Below are positions 18,045 to 27,401 of a stretch of 64,000 nt of DNA, in pieces. The DNA lies in the NCBI RefSeq assembly GCF_020171465.1, contig NZ_JAIUZR010000003.1, positions 992,001-1,056,000 of the forward strand, read 5' to 3'. Every line of letters starts with the position of its first letter. The stretch's first letter is position 1. The position numbers and the translations under genes are program-made. The DNA is from Lutimonas saemankumensis. GTDB taxonomy: Bacteria; Bacteroidota; Bacteroidia; Flavobacteriales; Flavobacteriaceae. A model generated the notes under the pieces. That model worked only from the letters and a program-made list of their open reading frames with translations, ran no database searches and was not told where the DNA came from.

Positions 18045-19742
18045 ATGCGCAAAAAAATTGTCTTACTTCTTCTTCTGGCCTTTTGTCAAAAAATAGCTTC
18101 TCAGTCAGGGTATCCCAAGGATTACTTTATCAATCCATTAGAGATTCCCCTGGTTCTTTCCGGTACATTTGGAGAACTCAGAAGTAATCATTTTCACGCA
18201 GGTCTTGACATTAAGACTCAACAGGTTGAAGGACACAAAGTGGTAGCCTCAGCTGATGGATACGTTTCAAGGATAAATGTTTCATTATGGGGATATGGCA
18301 ATGCTCTTTACATCACACATCCCAATGGTTATACCACTGTGTATGGACATCTGCAAAAGTTCTCACCCGAGATCGATGCCTATGTTAGGAAAAAACAATA
18401 TGAGAACGAACGCTATTCCATAAGGCTTTATCCAAAATCAAAAGAATTAATTGTTAAAAAGGGACAGGTAATAGCACTTAGTGGGAATTCAGGTAGTTCG
18501 GGAGGCCCTCATCTTCACTACGAGATCAGAGATGTAAAATCCAGAACGATGAATCCCATGCTATTCGGTATTACGGTACCGGATCATAAGAATCCTACAA
18601 TTCAAAATGCTTACGCATATGCATTGACAGATTCTTCTCATGTAAATCAATCTGCAAATGATGTCAAGATTGTATTTAACCGTCAGTATGACGGGGATCT
18701 TTTGGCAAATAAAATTTATGCATACGGCAAGATCGGTTTTGGGATCAACTCATATGACAGGCTGGATGGGGCGTTGAATAGAAATGGTTTGTATATTCTT
18801 GACATGAGCGTCAACGGGGAAAGGGTTTTTCAATTTGCGGCAGATAAGTTTTCATTTGACGAGTCGAGATTTATTAATTCTTATATCGATTATGATAAGT
18901 ATATCAATCAGAAGCAACGGGTTCAAAAATGTTTTGTGGACCATGACATGAATAATCTGAGCCTTTACAAAAGAATAACCGATGGTGGGTATATCAATGT
19001 AAAAGACAGTATGGAATACACTGTATCTATCATTGCAAGAGATTTTACAGGAAATAAAACAAAACTGATCATTCCGATACAGGGAAAGAAAGACTCCGTT
19101 GCAATACCTAAAAAAGAAAAAATTACGAATCGCTATTTTAAGGCCAAGTTACCCAACACCATTAAAGACTCAATCATTACGGCCTATTTTCCTGAAAACA
19201 TTTTTTACGAAGATTTTTATTTCGATTATTCCTTTGAGAATGGTGTTGCAAAATTACACAATAGTACTGTGCCGGTACATAAAAACTTTAGGTTGACTTT
19301 TGATGTTTCATCATACAAGACGGAAGATGTTAAAAAAATGTATATCGCCAAAAAGAACAAATACGGGAAATTGAATTATGTGAGCACCAAACGAAAAGAC
19401 AATACCCTATACACCTTAAGTAGATATTTAGGTGATTTCACATTAGCTTCTGATAATCATAAACCTACTGTTAAAACAATAGGTTTTGCTAACGGTCAGT
19501 GGTTAACTAAATTCAAGACACTCAAAGTTAGAATACACGATAAAGGATCAGGAATTAAATCGTATAGGGGCGAAATTGACGGGCAATGGATCCGCATGGC
19601 CTATGACCCTAAGAAAGGAATCCTTACTTACGATTTCAGTGATAAAAACCTGGAAGGAACCTTGCATAATTTAAAGGTGGTTGTTACTGATAATGTAAAT
19701 AATTCTACTACATTTACAACTACGTTTAATAAAAAGAATTAA
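18045..19742 (+). CDS. M23-family metallopeptidase
   Basis: Exported zinc endopeptidase of the LytM/M23 class that cuts peptidoglycan cross-links. The signal peptide is MRKKIVLLLLLAFCQKIASQ. The metal ligands are visible: H51 and D55 in HFHAGLDIK and the HLHYE motif with H156 and H158. The peptidase domain sits at the N-terminus; the remaining 380 residues are beta-rich (ending in an Ig-like SGIKSYRGEIDGQWIRMAYD segment). All catalytic residues are present, so it should be active. TTG and ATG codons further upstream would precede the signal peptide. A TonB receptor gene follows 14 bases later. Confidence 0.9.
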   Translation: MRKKIVLLLLLAFCQKIASQSGYPKDYFINPLEIPLVLSGTFGELRSNHFHAGLDIKTQQVEGHKVVASADGYVSRINVSLWGYGNALYITHPNGYTTVYGHLQKFSPEIDAYVRKKQYENERYSIRLYPKSKELIVKKGQVIALSGNSGSSGGPHLHYEIRDVKSRTMNPMLFGITVPDHKNPTIQNAYAYALTDSSHVNQSANDVKIVFNRQYDGDLLANKIYAYGKIGFGINSYDRLDGALNRNGLYILDMSVNGERVFQFAADKFSFDESRFINSYIDYDKYINQKQRVQKCFVDHDMNNLSLYKRITDGGYINVKDSMEYTVSIIARDFTGNKTKLIIPIQGKKDSVAIPKKEKITNRYFKAKLPNTIKDSIITAYFPENIFYEDFYFDYSFENGVAKLHNSTVPVHKNFRLTFDVSSYKTEDVKKMYIAKKNKYGKLNYVSTKRKDNTLYTLSRYLGDFTLASDNHKPTVKTIGFANGQWLTKFKTLKVRIHDKGSGIKSYRGEIDGQWIRMAYDPKKGILTYDFSDKNLEGTLHNLKVVVTDNVNNSTTFTTTFNKKN

Positions 19743-19756
19743 ATCTTGTACTCCCT

Positions 19757-22213
19757 TTGAAAACCAAGCTTGTCATCATTCTTTTTTTTGTTCTTTGCTC
19801 TCAATATGTCTTGGGCCAATCGGCTACCCTAAAAGGAAGGGTATTGGACAGCATTAACAGACCCATTGAAAATGCCACGGTCAGTATAGGGAATTTGGGA
19901 ACTGTTACCAATGAGGAAGGTGCTTATGAGATAAAGGTTCCTGCCAACAGGAATATCACAGTTAGGTATGGGCATGTTTCCTTTAACAGTTTTTCAAAAA
20001 CCTTTAGAATACAACGTGGCAAAACACTCTATTTCTCTCCCAGATTGTTTTCCAAGACCGAATCCATTGATGAAGTTATCATCATTGACGAAAGGGCCAG
20101 TACGCAGGGGCTTGTTCCTGTTGAAAGCAAAACGGCGCAAATCATTCCAAGTGCAAACCAGGGTATTGAAAGTGTTTTAAAAACCTTGCCTGGCGTTAAT
20201 TTTAACAATGAATTAAGCACACAGTATAATGTTCGAGGGGGGAGTTTTGAAGAAAATCTTGTTTATGTCAATGGTATCGAAATTTACAGGCCCTTTTTGG
20301 TTCGCTCAGGTCGACAGGAAGGATTGAGTTTTGTTAATCCGGAACTCACACAAAACGTTGATTTTTCAGCCGGTGGTTTTCAGGCCAAATACGGAGATAA
20401 ATTATCTTCTGTGCTGGATATTACTTATAGAAAACCATCTAGGTTTGGAGCGAGCTTTGAAGCAAGCTTTTTAGGCGCATCGGCCTCTGTTGAGGGTTTA
20501 TCAAAAGATGAAAAATTCAAGGTTTTGGTTGGTGCTCGATACAGAAACAACAGTCTCTTTCTAAACAGTAATGATGTCGATGCCAACTTCAATCCCAATT
20601 TTACGGATATTCAGGCTTATCTTTCTTATGATTTTTCAGAGAAGTTCTCCCTGGATTTTTTGGGAAGCTACTCTTTGAACAATTACAATGTTACACCCAG
20701 ATCAAGACAAACGAATTTTGGAACACTGACAAATCCTTTATCTTTGGTGGTTTCTTACCAGGGAAAAGAAGAAGATCAATACGAGACCCTGTTCGGTGCC
20801 TTAAAAGGTAATTATGTATTTTCCGATAATGTTTCCGCTTCCCTGACTGCTTCAACATATAGTACAAAAGAACAGGAGTATTATGACATCCTTTCGTTTT
20901 ACGGATTAGGAGAAGTTGATGCAGATTTCGGGTCCGATGATTTTGGGGATTCAAATTTTGTCCAGTCCATTGGATCTCAACTCGACCATGCAAGAAACAA
21001 TTTGAAAGCCCAGATCAGCAACATTAAGTTAACCGCTGATTGGAGACTAAACTCGAATTTGTTCGAATTCGGTGCGAAGTATCAACATGAGAATATAAAA
21101 GACCGCATCAATGAATGGCAGGTAGTCGATTCTGCCGGGTTCTCACTGCGTCCTCCACATCTTTTACCTAGAAATGATGAACCCTACGAACCATTTACAG
21201 GCCCTATAGTCCCGTTTATTAATATAAACGCAGAAAATGATGTCACCATTGAAAGGATATCAGGATTTGTCCAATGGAGCCGTAAATCCTATATCGGTGA
21301 CCACCGGGTTTGGTATAATCTCGGGCTAAGAGCTCAGCACTGGACGATAAGTGGGAAAGGACTTTCATCCCAGGACTATACCGTGGTAAGCCCCAGGGGG
21401 CAGTTTTCCATAAAACCAGCCTGGGACCACGACATGCTATTCAGGGTATCGGGTGGTGTTTATTATCAACCTCCCTTCTACAGGGAACTCAGGGACTCAG
21501 TTGGAATGGTACATCCCGAAGTTAAGGCACAGAAATCGGTTCATATTGTCCTGGGTCATGACTACAGCTTTACTCTTTGGAACCGCCCTTTTAAATTGGT
21601 GAGTGAAGTTTATTACAAAAATTTGACCGATGTAAATCCGTTCACCATCGATAATGTTAAAATAAGATACAGAGCCAGAAACAATGCCATTGCCTATGCA
21701 GCCGGTGCCGATTTAAGGCTTAATGGTGAGTTTGTTCCAGGCACGGAATCCTGGTTTAGCATTGGATATCTTCAAACCGAAGAAAATATAGATGACAGAG
21801 GGTATATTTCCCGGCCAACCGACCAACGCTTCAAATTTGCCTTGCTCTTTCAGGATTACGTCCCCTCGGTGCCAAGTTTAAAAATGTATCTGAACCTTGT
21901 CTATAATACCGGAGTTCCAGGGGGTTCACCTTCTTATGCCGATCCATATGATTACCAAAACAGGCTAAAGGCTTATTTTCGTTCCGACCTGGGAATCTCC
22001 TATATTTTTGTGGATTTAAATAATCCTCCAAAGGCAAACTGGCAAAAATCATTCAAACACCTTTCCGCAGGTATAGAACTTTTTAATATGTTTGACAATC
22101 AAAATACAATTACAAATACCTGGGTAAGAGATATTTCAGCAGATCGTTATGTAGCCATACCCAATTATCTCAGCGGAAGGGTGCTCAATCTCAAAATCGC
22201 TATGAGATTCTAG
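19757..22213 (+). CDS. TonB-dependent receptor with N-terminal CarboxypepD_reg-like domain
   Basis: Outer membrane active transporter of 818 residues. After a signal peptide ending VLGQ comes a carboxypeptidase-regulatory-like beta-sandwich (TLKGRVLDSINRPIENATVS, about 24-105), the plug domain (GIESVLKTLPGVNFNNELST, YNVRGGSFEENLVYVNGIEIY) and a barrel ending NLKIAMRF with the final Phe. The substrate is unknown; there is no SusD partner, so a siderophore or peptide substrate is more likely than a large glycan. The start codon is TTG, the only candidate in front of the signal peptide, 14 bases after the peptidase gene. Confidence 0.92.
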   Translation: MKTKLVIILFFVLCSQYVLGQSATLKGRVLDSINRPIENATVSIGNLGTVTNEEGAYEIKVPANRNITVRYGHVSFNSFSKTFRIQRGKTLYFSPRLFSKTESIDEVIIIDERASTQGLVPVESKTAQIIPSANQGIESVLKTLPGVNFNNELSTQYNVRGGSFEENLVYVNGIEIYRPFLVRSGRQEGLSFVNPELTQNVDFSAGGFQAKYGDKLSSVLDITYRKPSRFGASFEASFLGASASVEGLSKDEKFKVLVGARYRNNSLFLNSNDVDANFNPNFTDIQAYLSYDFSEKFSLDFLGSYSLNNYNVTPRSRQTNFGTLTNPLSLVVSYQGKEEDQYETLFGALKGNYVFSDNVSASLTASTYSTKEQEYYDILSFYGLGEVDADFGSDDFGDSNFVQSIGSQLDHARNNLKAQISNIKLTADWRLNSNLFEFGAKYQHENIKDRINEWQVVDSAGFSLRPPHLLPRNDEPYEPFTGPIVPFININAENDVTIERISGFVQWSRKSYIGDHRVWYNLGLRAQHWTISGKGLSSQDYTVVSPRGQFSIKPAWDHDMLFRVSGGVYYQPPFYRELRDSVGMVHPEVKAQKSVHIVLGHDYSFTLWNRPFKLVSEVYYKNLTDVNPFTIDNVKIRYRARNNAIAYAAGADLRLNGEFVPGTESWFSIGYLQTEENIDDRGYISRPTDQRFKFALLFQDYVPSVPSLKMYLNLVYNTGVPGGSPSYADPYDYQNRLKAYFRSDLGISYIFVDLNNPPKANWQKSFKHLSAGIELFNMFDNQNTITNTWVRDISADRYVAIPNYLSGRVLNLKIAMRF

Positions 22214-22291
22214 AAATTATAACTTTTTTATCATTTTTTTTTCTGAACTTTAAACCTTTAGACCTTCAACGGGTCCTATAAATAAAAATTA

Positions 22292-22840
22292 GTGCAGGAC
22301 GAAAAAGTGTTTATCGACAGGTTAAAAGATCCTAATACGAGGGATGTGTCCTATCGTGAACTGGTCAGTGAGCATAAAGAACGCCTGTACTGGCACATTC
22401 GAAAGATTGTTTTAAATCACGATGATGCGGATGACGTTCTCCAGAACACTTTTATTAAGGTATTTAATAATCTAAATGGATTTAAAGGAGAAAGCCGCTT
22501 ATTTTCCTGGATTTATAGAATAGCGACGAACGAATCTATTACATTTTTAAACAAAAAGGCGAGATCGCTCAAAGTAAGTTCGGAAGGTTTGCAGCAAAAA
22601 ATGGCAGAAAAGCTTGAGGATGATGTTTATTTTAACGGAGATGAAATTCAGATGAAGTTACAAATGGCAATAGCAACCTTGCCCCAAAAGCAGCGCCTGA
22701 TTTTTAATATGAGATACTTTGATGAGATGAAATATGACGAGATCTCGGAAATTCTTGAAACTTCAGTGGGCGGATTAAAGGCATCTTATCATCATGCTAA
22801 AAAAAAAATTGAAACCTATTTATTAAATAGCTTCGATTAA
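22292..22840 (+). CDS. ECF-type RNA polymerase sigma factor
   Basis: Directs RNA polymerase to a special promoter set. The 182 residues contain region 2 (LYWHIRKIVLNHDDADDVLQ, TFIKVFNNLNGFKG, RLFSWIYRIATNESI) and region 4 (ATLPQKQRLIFNMRYFDEMK, YDEISEILETSVGGLKASYH). It begins with GTG and is followed eight bases later by a single-pass membrane protein that is probably its anti-sigma factor, and then by a Spy-like periplasmic protein. Confidence 0.92.
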   Translation: MQDEKVFIDRLKDPNTRDVSYRELVSEHKERLYWHIRKIVLNHDDADDVLQNTFIKVFNNLNGFKGESRLFSWIYRIATNESITFLNKKARSLKVSSEGLQQKMAEKLEDDVYFNGDEIQMKLQMAIATLPQKQRLIFNMRYFDEMKYDEISEILETSVGGLKASYHHAKKKIETYLLNSFD

Positions 22841-22848
22841 AATGAGTT

Positions 22849-23412
22849 ATGGATCAAAATAAAAAGGACATATTAAAGCACTTCAAGGATTCGGGCCATG
22901 GGTTTGAAATCCCAAAAGGATACTTCAAAAAACTGGAACATCAGTTGCAAAATCAAGTTGATGCAGAAGGGTTCATTCCCGAAAAGGAAAAGAGAAAGGA
23001 AAACAGGGCTGAAAAAGAGATTTTTTCTATGTCGGATAAGCGTAAAACAGGATTCTCGGTGCCTGAGGGCTATTTCGATGAACTGGAATCTAATTTGCGG
23101 ATTGAAAATGAAAAGAAGATTTTTCTATTAACCCATCCCAAACTCAGAATCCTTTCCTTATCCATAGCGGCGTCAATTCTGTTGTTTTTTGGAATCAGAA
23201 CCTTAAACTTACCGGAAAACTCAACAGATTTGAACGAATTTAATAATGAAGACATTGCCAGCTGGATAGACAGTGGCCTTGTTCACTTAGATTCGTATGA
23301 AATTGCAGAGGCGTTCAGTGACGTTGAACTGGAAGGAAGCCTGATCAATGAGGAGGATTTGTTTTACTATATTGATGAAATAGATGTTGAAAACCTAATG
23401 ATTGAAAATTAA
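22849..23412 (+). CDS. putative anti-sigma factor, single-pass membrane protein
   Basis: A 187-residue protein with a cytoplasmic N-terminus of about 95 residues, one membrane helix (LRILSLSIAASILLFFGI, about 100-117) and an acidic outside part. Two related motifs, FEIPKGYFKKLEHQL (about 18-32) and FSVPEGYFDELESNL (about 66-80), form an internal repeat that could be the sigma-binding element. Placement between an ECF sigma factor and a periplasmic Spy-like protein supports an anti-sigma role; I do not see a zinc-binding anti-sigma (HxxxCxxC) motif. Confidence 0.7.
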   Translation: MDQNKKDILKHFKDSGHGFEIPKGYFKKLEHQLQNQVDAEGFIPEKEKRKENRAEKEIFSMSDKRKTGFSVPEGYFDELESNLRIENEKKIFLLTHPKLRILSLSIAASILLFFGIRTLNLPENSTDLNEFNNEDIASWIDSGLVHLDSYEIAEAFSDVELEGSLINEEDLFYYIDEIDVENLMIEN

Positions 23413-23416
23413 AATT

Positions 23417-23866
23417 ATGAATAAAAAAATAATCATTTGTTTGGCATTCCTTTTGTCCGGACTGATCACATCGGCACAGGAAAGAGGAAGAGAAAGAATC
23501 AAAGCCTTTAAGACAGCCTATATTACACAGGAACTGGATCTTAGCTCAGAAGAAGCTGAAAAGTTTTGGCCCGTATACAACGAATATGAAAAAAAACTCT
23601 TTGACCTCAAGGTCAGGGAGGTCAAGAAATCAATGCAACTCATTAAAGAATCAGGAGGACCTGATTCAATGAATGATGAGGAATCGAAAAATGTTTTGAA
23701 CAAAATGCTTTCCGTTGAAAAAGAAGCTTCGGTTACCAGAGAGAAAATGTATGTAAAACTCTCTAAAGTTTTGACACCTCAAAAACTATTAAAGTTGTAT
23801 CACGCAGAAAATAATTTTAACAGAAAATTATTGAATGAATACAGAAAAGGTAAATCTCGAAAATAA
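23417..23866 (+). CDS. Spy/CpxP-like periplasmic protein, 'sensor of ECF-type sigma factor' family
   Basis: A 149-residue exported protein with signal peptide ending ITSAQ. The mature part is helical and charged, with AYITQELDLSSEEAEKFWPVYNE-type sequence (LDLSSEEAEKFWPVYNEYEK) and a second copy-like LSKVLTPQKLLKLYHAE, echoing the LTxxQ motif of Spy/CpxP chaperones. In Bacteroidota this family follows ECF sigma/anti-sigma pairs. It probably senses misfolded or stressed envelope components. It ends seven bases from the convergent response regulator gene. The ATG after the TTG is used because it opens the signal peptide. Confidence 0.8.
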   Translation: MNKKIIICLAFLLSGLITSAQERGRERIKAFKTAYITQELDLSSEEAEKFWPVYNEYEKKLFDLKVREVKKSMQLIKESGGPDSMNDEESKNVLNKMLSVEKEASVTREKMYVKLSKVLTPQKLLKLYHAENNFNRKLLNEYRKGKSRK

Positions 23867-23873
23867 CAGGTTC

Positions 23874-25040
23874 TTAGTTCTTATTGGCGAATAACTCCAC
23901 ATTGGATGTGCTTATCACTTCATCGCCGAGAATCAGCAAGCGCTCAACAACATTGCGCAACTCTCTTATATTACCGGTCCAGTCGTAAGTTTTCAGGAGC
24001 TCCATTGCTCCGTCACTGAAAGATCTTTTGGCATTACCCTGCTGCTCTGAAATAAGTTCTGAAAAATGATCGACCAATAATGGAATATCGTCTCTTCGTT
24101 GGTTTAAAGATGGAACATTGATCAAAATTACAGCAAGCCTGTGGTATAAATCCTCTCTAAAACGTCCCTTTGAAATTTCTTCCTTCAAATTCTTGTTGGT
24201 GGCAGCAATTACACGAACATCGACTTTAATATCCTTATCACTACCTACCCTGCTTACCTTATTTTCCTGGAGCGCTCTTAACACTTTTGCCTGTGCTGAA
24301 AGACTCATATCTCCCACCTCGTCAAGGAAAATTGTGCCACCATTGGCAGCTTCGAATTTCCCTGCCCTGTCTTTATTTGCACCGGTAAAAGAACCTTTTA
24401 CATGTCCAAACAACTCACTTTCAATAAGTTCAGAAGGAATTGCTGCGCAATTCACTTCAACCATGGGACTTTTCGACCTTTCACTTTTTTGATGTAGCCA
24501 GTGCGCTACTAGTTCCTTACCGGTTCCGTTTTCACCCGTAATCAAAACTCTTGCATCCGTCGGAGCCACTTTATCAATAATGGTCTTGATCTTTAAAATC
24601 TCCTGACCTTCTCCTATCATTTCATAATTCTTGTCAACCTTTTTCTTCAATCGCTTGTTTTCAACAACCAATTGTTTTCTGTCCAGCGCATTTCTTATTG
24701 CATTTAGCAATCTGTTTAAATCAGGGGGTTTAGATATATAATCAAAAGCCCCAAGCCTCATGGTTTGTACTGCAGTTTCAAGCTCGCCATGACCTGATAT
24801 CATAATAAACGGAATTTCTGGCTTTATCATTTGTGTCTTTTCAAGCACTTCCACCCCATCCAGTTTAGGCATTTTTATATCGCACAGCACCAGGTCATAA
24901 TCTGAACTCTCAAGTTTTTCATAACCCTCTTCTCCATCAGAAGCCTCTTCCACTTCAAAGGAGTTGTTTTCATTCTTTATTATTTTGATCAGCACTCTTC
25001 TGATCGCGTCTTCATCTTCTATAATTAATATTTTTGGCAT
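23874..25040 (-). CDS. sigma-54-type response regulator lacking the DNA-binding domain
   Basis: Two-domain regulator of 388 residues. The receiver has the acidic pocket (E8, D9), the phosphorylation site D54 in LVLCDIKMP and K104. The AAA+ domain has Walker A GENGTGKE (169-176), the sigma-54 contact loop as GSFTGA in place of GAFTGA, and the Walker B GGTIFLDEVGD. The chain ends soon after NIRELRNVVERLLI, where NtrC-type proteins continue with a Fis helix-turn-helix of some 60-80 residues; that domain is missing. The preferred start is the second Met (MPKILIIEDED). No histidine kinase is adjacent. Confidence 0.9.
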   Translation of the reverse strand: MPKILIIEDEDAIRRVLIKIIKNENNSFEVEEASDGEEGYEKLESSDYDLVLCDIKMPKLDGVEVLEKTQMIKPEIPFIMISGHGELETAVQTMRLGAFDYISKPPDLNRLLNAIRNALDRKQLVVENKRLKKKVDKNYEMIGEGQEILKIKTIIDKVAPTDARVLITGENGTGKELVAHWLHQKSERSKSPMVEVNCAAIPSELIESELFGHVKGSFTGANKDRAGKFEAANGGTIFLDEVGDMSLSAQAKVLRALQENKVSRVGSDKDIKVDVRVIAATNKNLKEEISKGRFREDLYHRLAVILINVPSLNQRRDDIPLLVDHFSELISEQQGNAKRSFSDGAMELLKTYDWTGNIRELRNVVERLLILGDEVISTSNVELFANKN

Positions 25041-25064
25041 CACTTTACAATTAGGATCAAAAGT

Positions 25065-26393
25065 CTAATAACGAATCCATTTGATCAACTCTTTATAATT
25101 AATTTTTTTTCCGTACATCAAAATTCCTACTCGGTAAATTTTCGCAGCCACCCAGACCACGGCCAGAAAACTCATGAACAGACATAGCAGGGATGTTAAT
25201 ATCTGCCATATGGGAACTCCAAAAGGTATGCGCATCAGCATCACTATCGGAGATGTAAACGGAACGATCGAAAACACTGTGGCAATGGTTCCGTGAGGAT
25301 CATTAATCACTGTGGCAAAACCAATATACACCCCTAACATCAACGGAAGCATAATCGGCAGCATAAACTGCTGGGTATCCGTTTCATTATCTACTGCAGC
25401 ACCTATTGCAGCATATAGTGAACTGTACAATAAGTAACCCAGCACAAAATAAAGAATAAAATACACAAAGGTACTTATTAATGGCAACTGTATTAGTTCA
25501 TTAAATATGGCCTGAGTCTCGTTCTGAGCAATTTGATCCATTTGATCAACCCCCATTTCCTGAACACTCATGGGTTGAACACCCAAATCACTATTATGCA
25601 AGTCGACTCCAAAAAAGTATGAACTACCTATAAAGATGACTAACATCAAAAACCCCCAGGTTATAAACTGGGTCAATCCTGCGAGAGCCGTCCCAAAAAT
25701 CTTACCGAGCATAAGCTGAAATGGTTTAACCGATGAAATAATTACTTCAATGATTCTGCTAGTCTTCTCCTCGATTACGCTTCTCATAACCATAGCCCCG
25801 TAGATAAGAATAAACATCATGATAAGATATCCTGCACCCATACCTATTCCAATCTTTAAACCATTTATAAGCTTGGAAGATTTTACCCCACTAAAATTTG
25901 ACATTTTTATATTCACATCAACTCTTGAAGCATCGAGTTTGACCAGATCGATGTCCAAAAGTTTCATTTTTTCAGTCTCGAGCTTTTTATCAATTAGAGA
26001 TTCTAAAGTTGAAATGGTAATCATACTTGGAGAATCCTCTGAGAAGAATTGAATATTGATGGCCAGGTCATCGATATTCTCATAGGGCGGAATATACAGA
26101 AGTCCTTCATGAGAAGATTCATCTACAATAATTTTAGCCTTTTCCAATCCGATTTCAGACAAGTTCTCAAAACTTATCGATTTGTCCTTATTAAAATCCT
26201 CACCTTTGAAAAGACCTGATTCATCTACATAAGCAACAACGCTTTTCTTTTCTATACTACTCTTTGTCAGCAATGTAACAAGAGCAATCATACCAATCAT
26301 TAAAATCGGGCTCAAAAAGGTCATGATGATAAAGGTCCGATTCCTCACTTTTGCAAGAAACTCTCTTTGTATAATTAACTTTAACTTATTCAT
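25065..26393 (-). CDS. ABC-2 type transporter permease (NatB-like)
   Basis: Integral membrane subunit of an ABC exporter, 442 residues. It has one N-terminal membrane helix (TFIIMTFLSPILMIGMIAL), a large extracytoplasmic loop of about 140 residues, and five further helices from about 180 on, including YLIMMFILIYGAMVMRSVIEEKTSRI, the ABC-2 coupling segment. The similarity is to NatB/YhaP-type sodium or drug exporters. It follows the ATPase gene by 19 bases and should form a complex with it. The substrate is not identifiable. Confidence 0.88.
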   Translation of the reverse strand: MNKLKLIIQREFLAKVRNRTFIIMTFLSPILMIGMIALVTLLTKSSIEKKSVVAYVDESGLFKGEDFNKDKSISFENLSEIGLEKAKIIVDESSHEGLLYIPPYENIDDLAINIQFFSEDSPSMITISTLESLIDKKLETEKMKLLDIDLVKLDASRVDVNIKMSNFSGVKSSKLINGLKIGIGMGAGYLIMMFILIYGAMVMRSVIEEKTSRIIEVIISSVKPFQLMLGKIFGTALAGLTQFITWGFLMLVIFIGSSYFFGVDLHNSDLGVQPMSVQEMGVDQMDQIAQNETQAIFNELIQLPLISTFVYFILYFVLGYLLYSSLYAAIGAAVDNETDTQQFMLPIMLPLMLGVYIGFATVINDPHGTIATVFSIVPFTSPIVMLMRIPFGVPIWQILTSLLCLFMSFLAVVWVAAKIYRVGILMYGKKINYKELIKWIRY

Positions 26394-26412
26394 TTTTTTA
26401 AACCTTTTTTAA

Positions 26413-27342
26413 TCAAGAGTTCATGTTAACTGTTTGAATAAAAATATCATTAGCAGTAGGAATGATTTCGTTATAATGCGTAATCGAAGCCTTACTATTT
26501 AAAAACCTTATCAAATCTGAAGAGGTGCTTCCGTTACGAAGCTTTATGTTTACTTTCAGGTCATCCTCAAGTGACTTAAAACTGGCCCGACTCAATTCAA
26601 ACTTTTCCTTTAGTTCCTTTTCGAGAAGGAGTTTATTATCGGTAGAAAGGCCTACTTCATATGTATTGGTCTTATACGCTCTTTTAATATCTAACAATTT
26701 ACCATCCAAAACCTTATTTGATTGGTGAATCAGTGCTATATATTCACACAGTTCTTCTACCGATTCCATTCTGTGGGTCGAAAAAATGATAGAAGCACCC
26801 TGTTTTTGTAAATTCAGAATTTCCTCCTTGATCAAATTAGCATTGATCGGATCGAAGCCACTGAAAGGTTCATCAAAAATCAAAAGTTTAGGTTCATGCA
26901 ATACGGTAATAATAAACTGAAGTTTCTGTGCCATTCCCTTAGACAACTCTTCCACCTTTTTATTCCACCAGGGGCCAATGTCAAATTTCTCGAACCAGAA
27001 TCTTAATTTTTGTCTTGCATCCCGTTTTGACATCCCTTTTAACTGAGCCAGGTACAATGCCTGCTCCCCTATTTTCATTCGTTTATACAGGCCTCTTTCC
27101 TCAGGAAGATATCCTATATAATGCACATCATCAGGTGCCAGAGGTTTTCCGTCAAAATAAACCACACCTTCATCCGGTAATGTGATCTGATTGATGATTC
27201 TTATAAATGTTGTTTTCCCAGCCCCATTTGGCCCAAGGAGACCAAAAATACTACCTCTGGGAACCTCAAGAGAAACTCGATTCAAGGCCTTAAAGCTGCC
27301 ATAATTCTTCACGATATTTTCGGCCACTAAAATATTCTCCAT
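26413..27342 (-). CDS. ABC transporter ATP-binding protein (NatA-like)
   Basis: Cytoplasmic ATPase of the adjacent ABC-2 exporter, 309 residues. Walker A is GPNGAGKTT, the signature is LSKGMAQKLQF (a variant of LSGGQ, common in NatA/CcmA-like ATPases) and Walker B is LLIFDEPFSGFDP with the switch THRMESVEE. The C-terminal 80 residues are an accessory domain seen in NatA/YhaQ proteins. A TTG start seven codons upstream is possible but the ATG (MENILVAENIVKNYG) is the standard beginning. Confidence 0.92.
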   Translation of the reverse strand: MENILVAENIVKNYGSFKALNRVSLEVPRGSIFGLLGPNGAGKTTFIRIINQITLPDEGVVYFDGKPLAPDDVHYIGYLPEERGLYKRMKIGEQALYLAQLKGMSKRDARQKLRFWFEKFDIGPWWNKKVEELSKGMAQKLQFIITVLHEPKLLIFDEPFSGFDPINANLIKEEILNLQKQGASIIFSTHRMESVEELCEYIALIHQSNKVLDGKLLDIKRAYKTNTYEVGLSTDNKLLLEKELKEKFELSRASFKSLEDDLKVNIKLRNGSTSSDLIRFLNSKASITHYNEIIPTANDIFIQTVNMNS

Positions 27343-27401
27343 ATTTGATTTTTGAGAATTCAAATATAGTAAAATGAGAGTCTAATAAATCATTTAATTA
27401 A

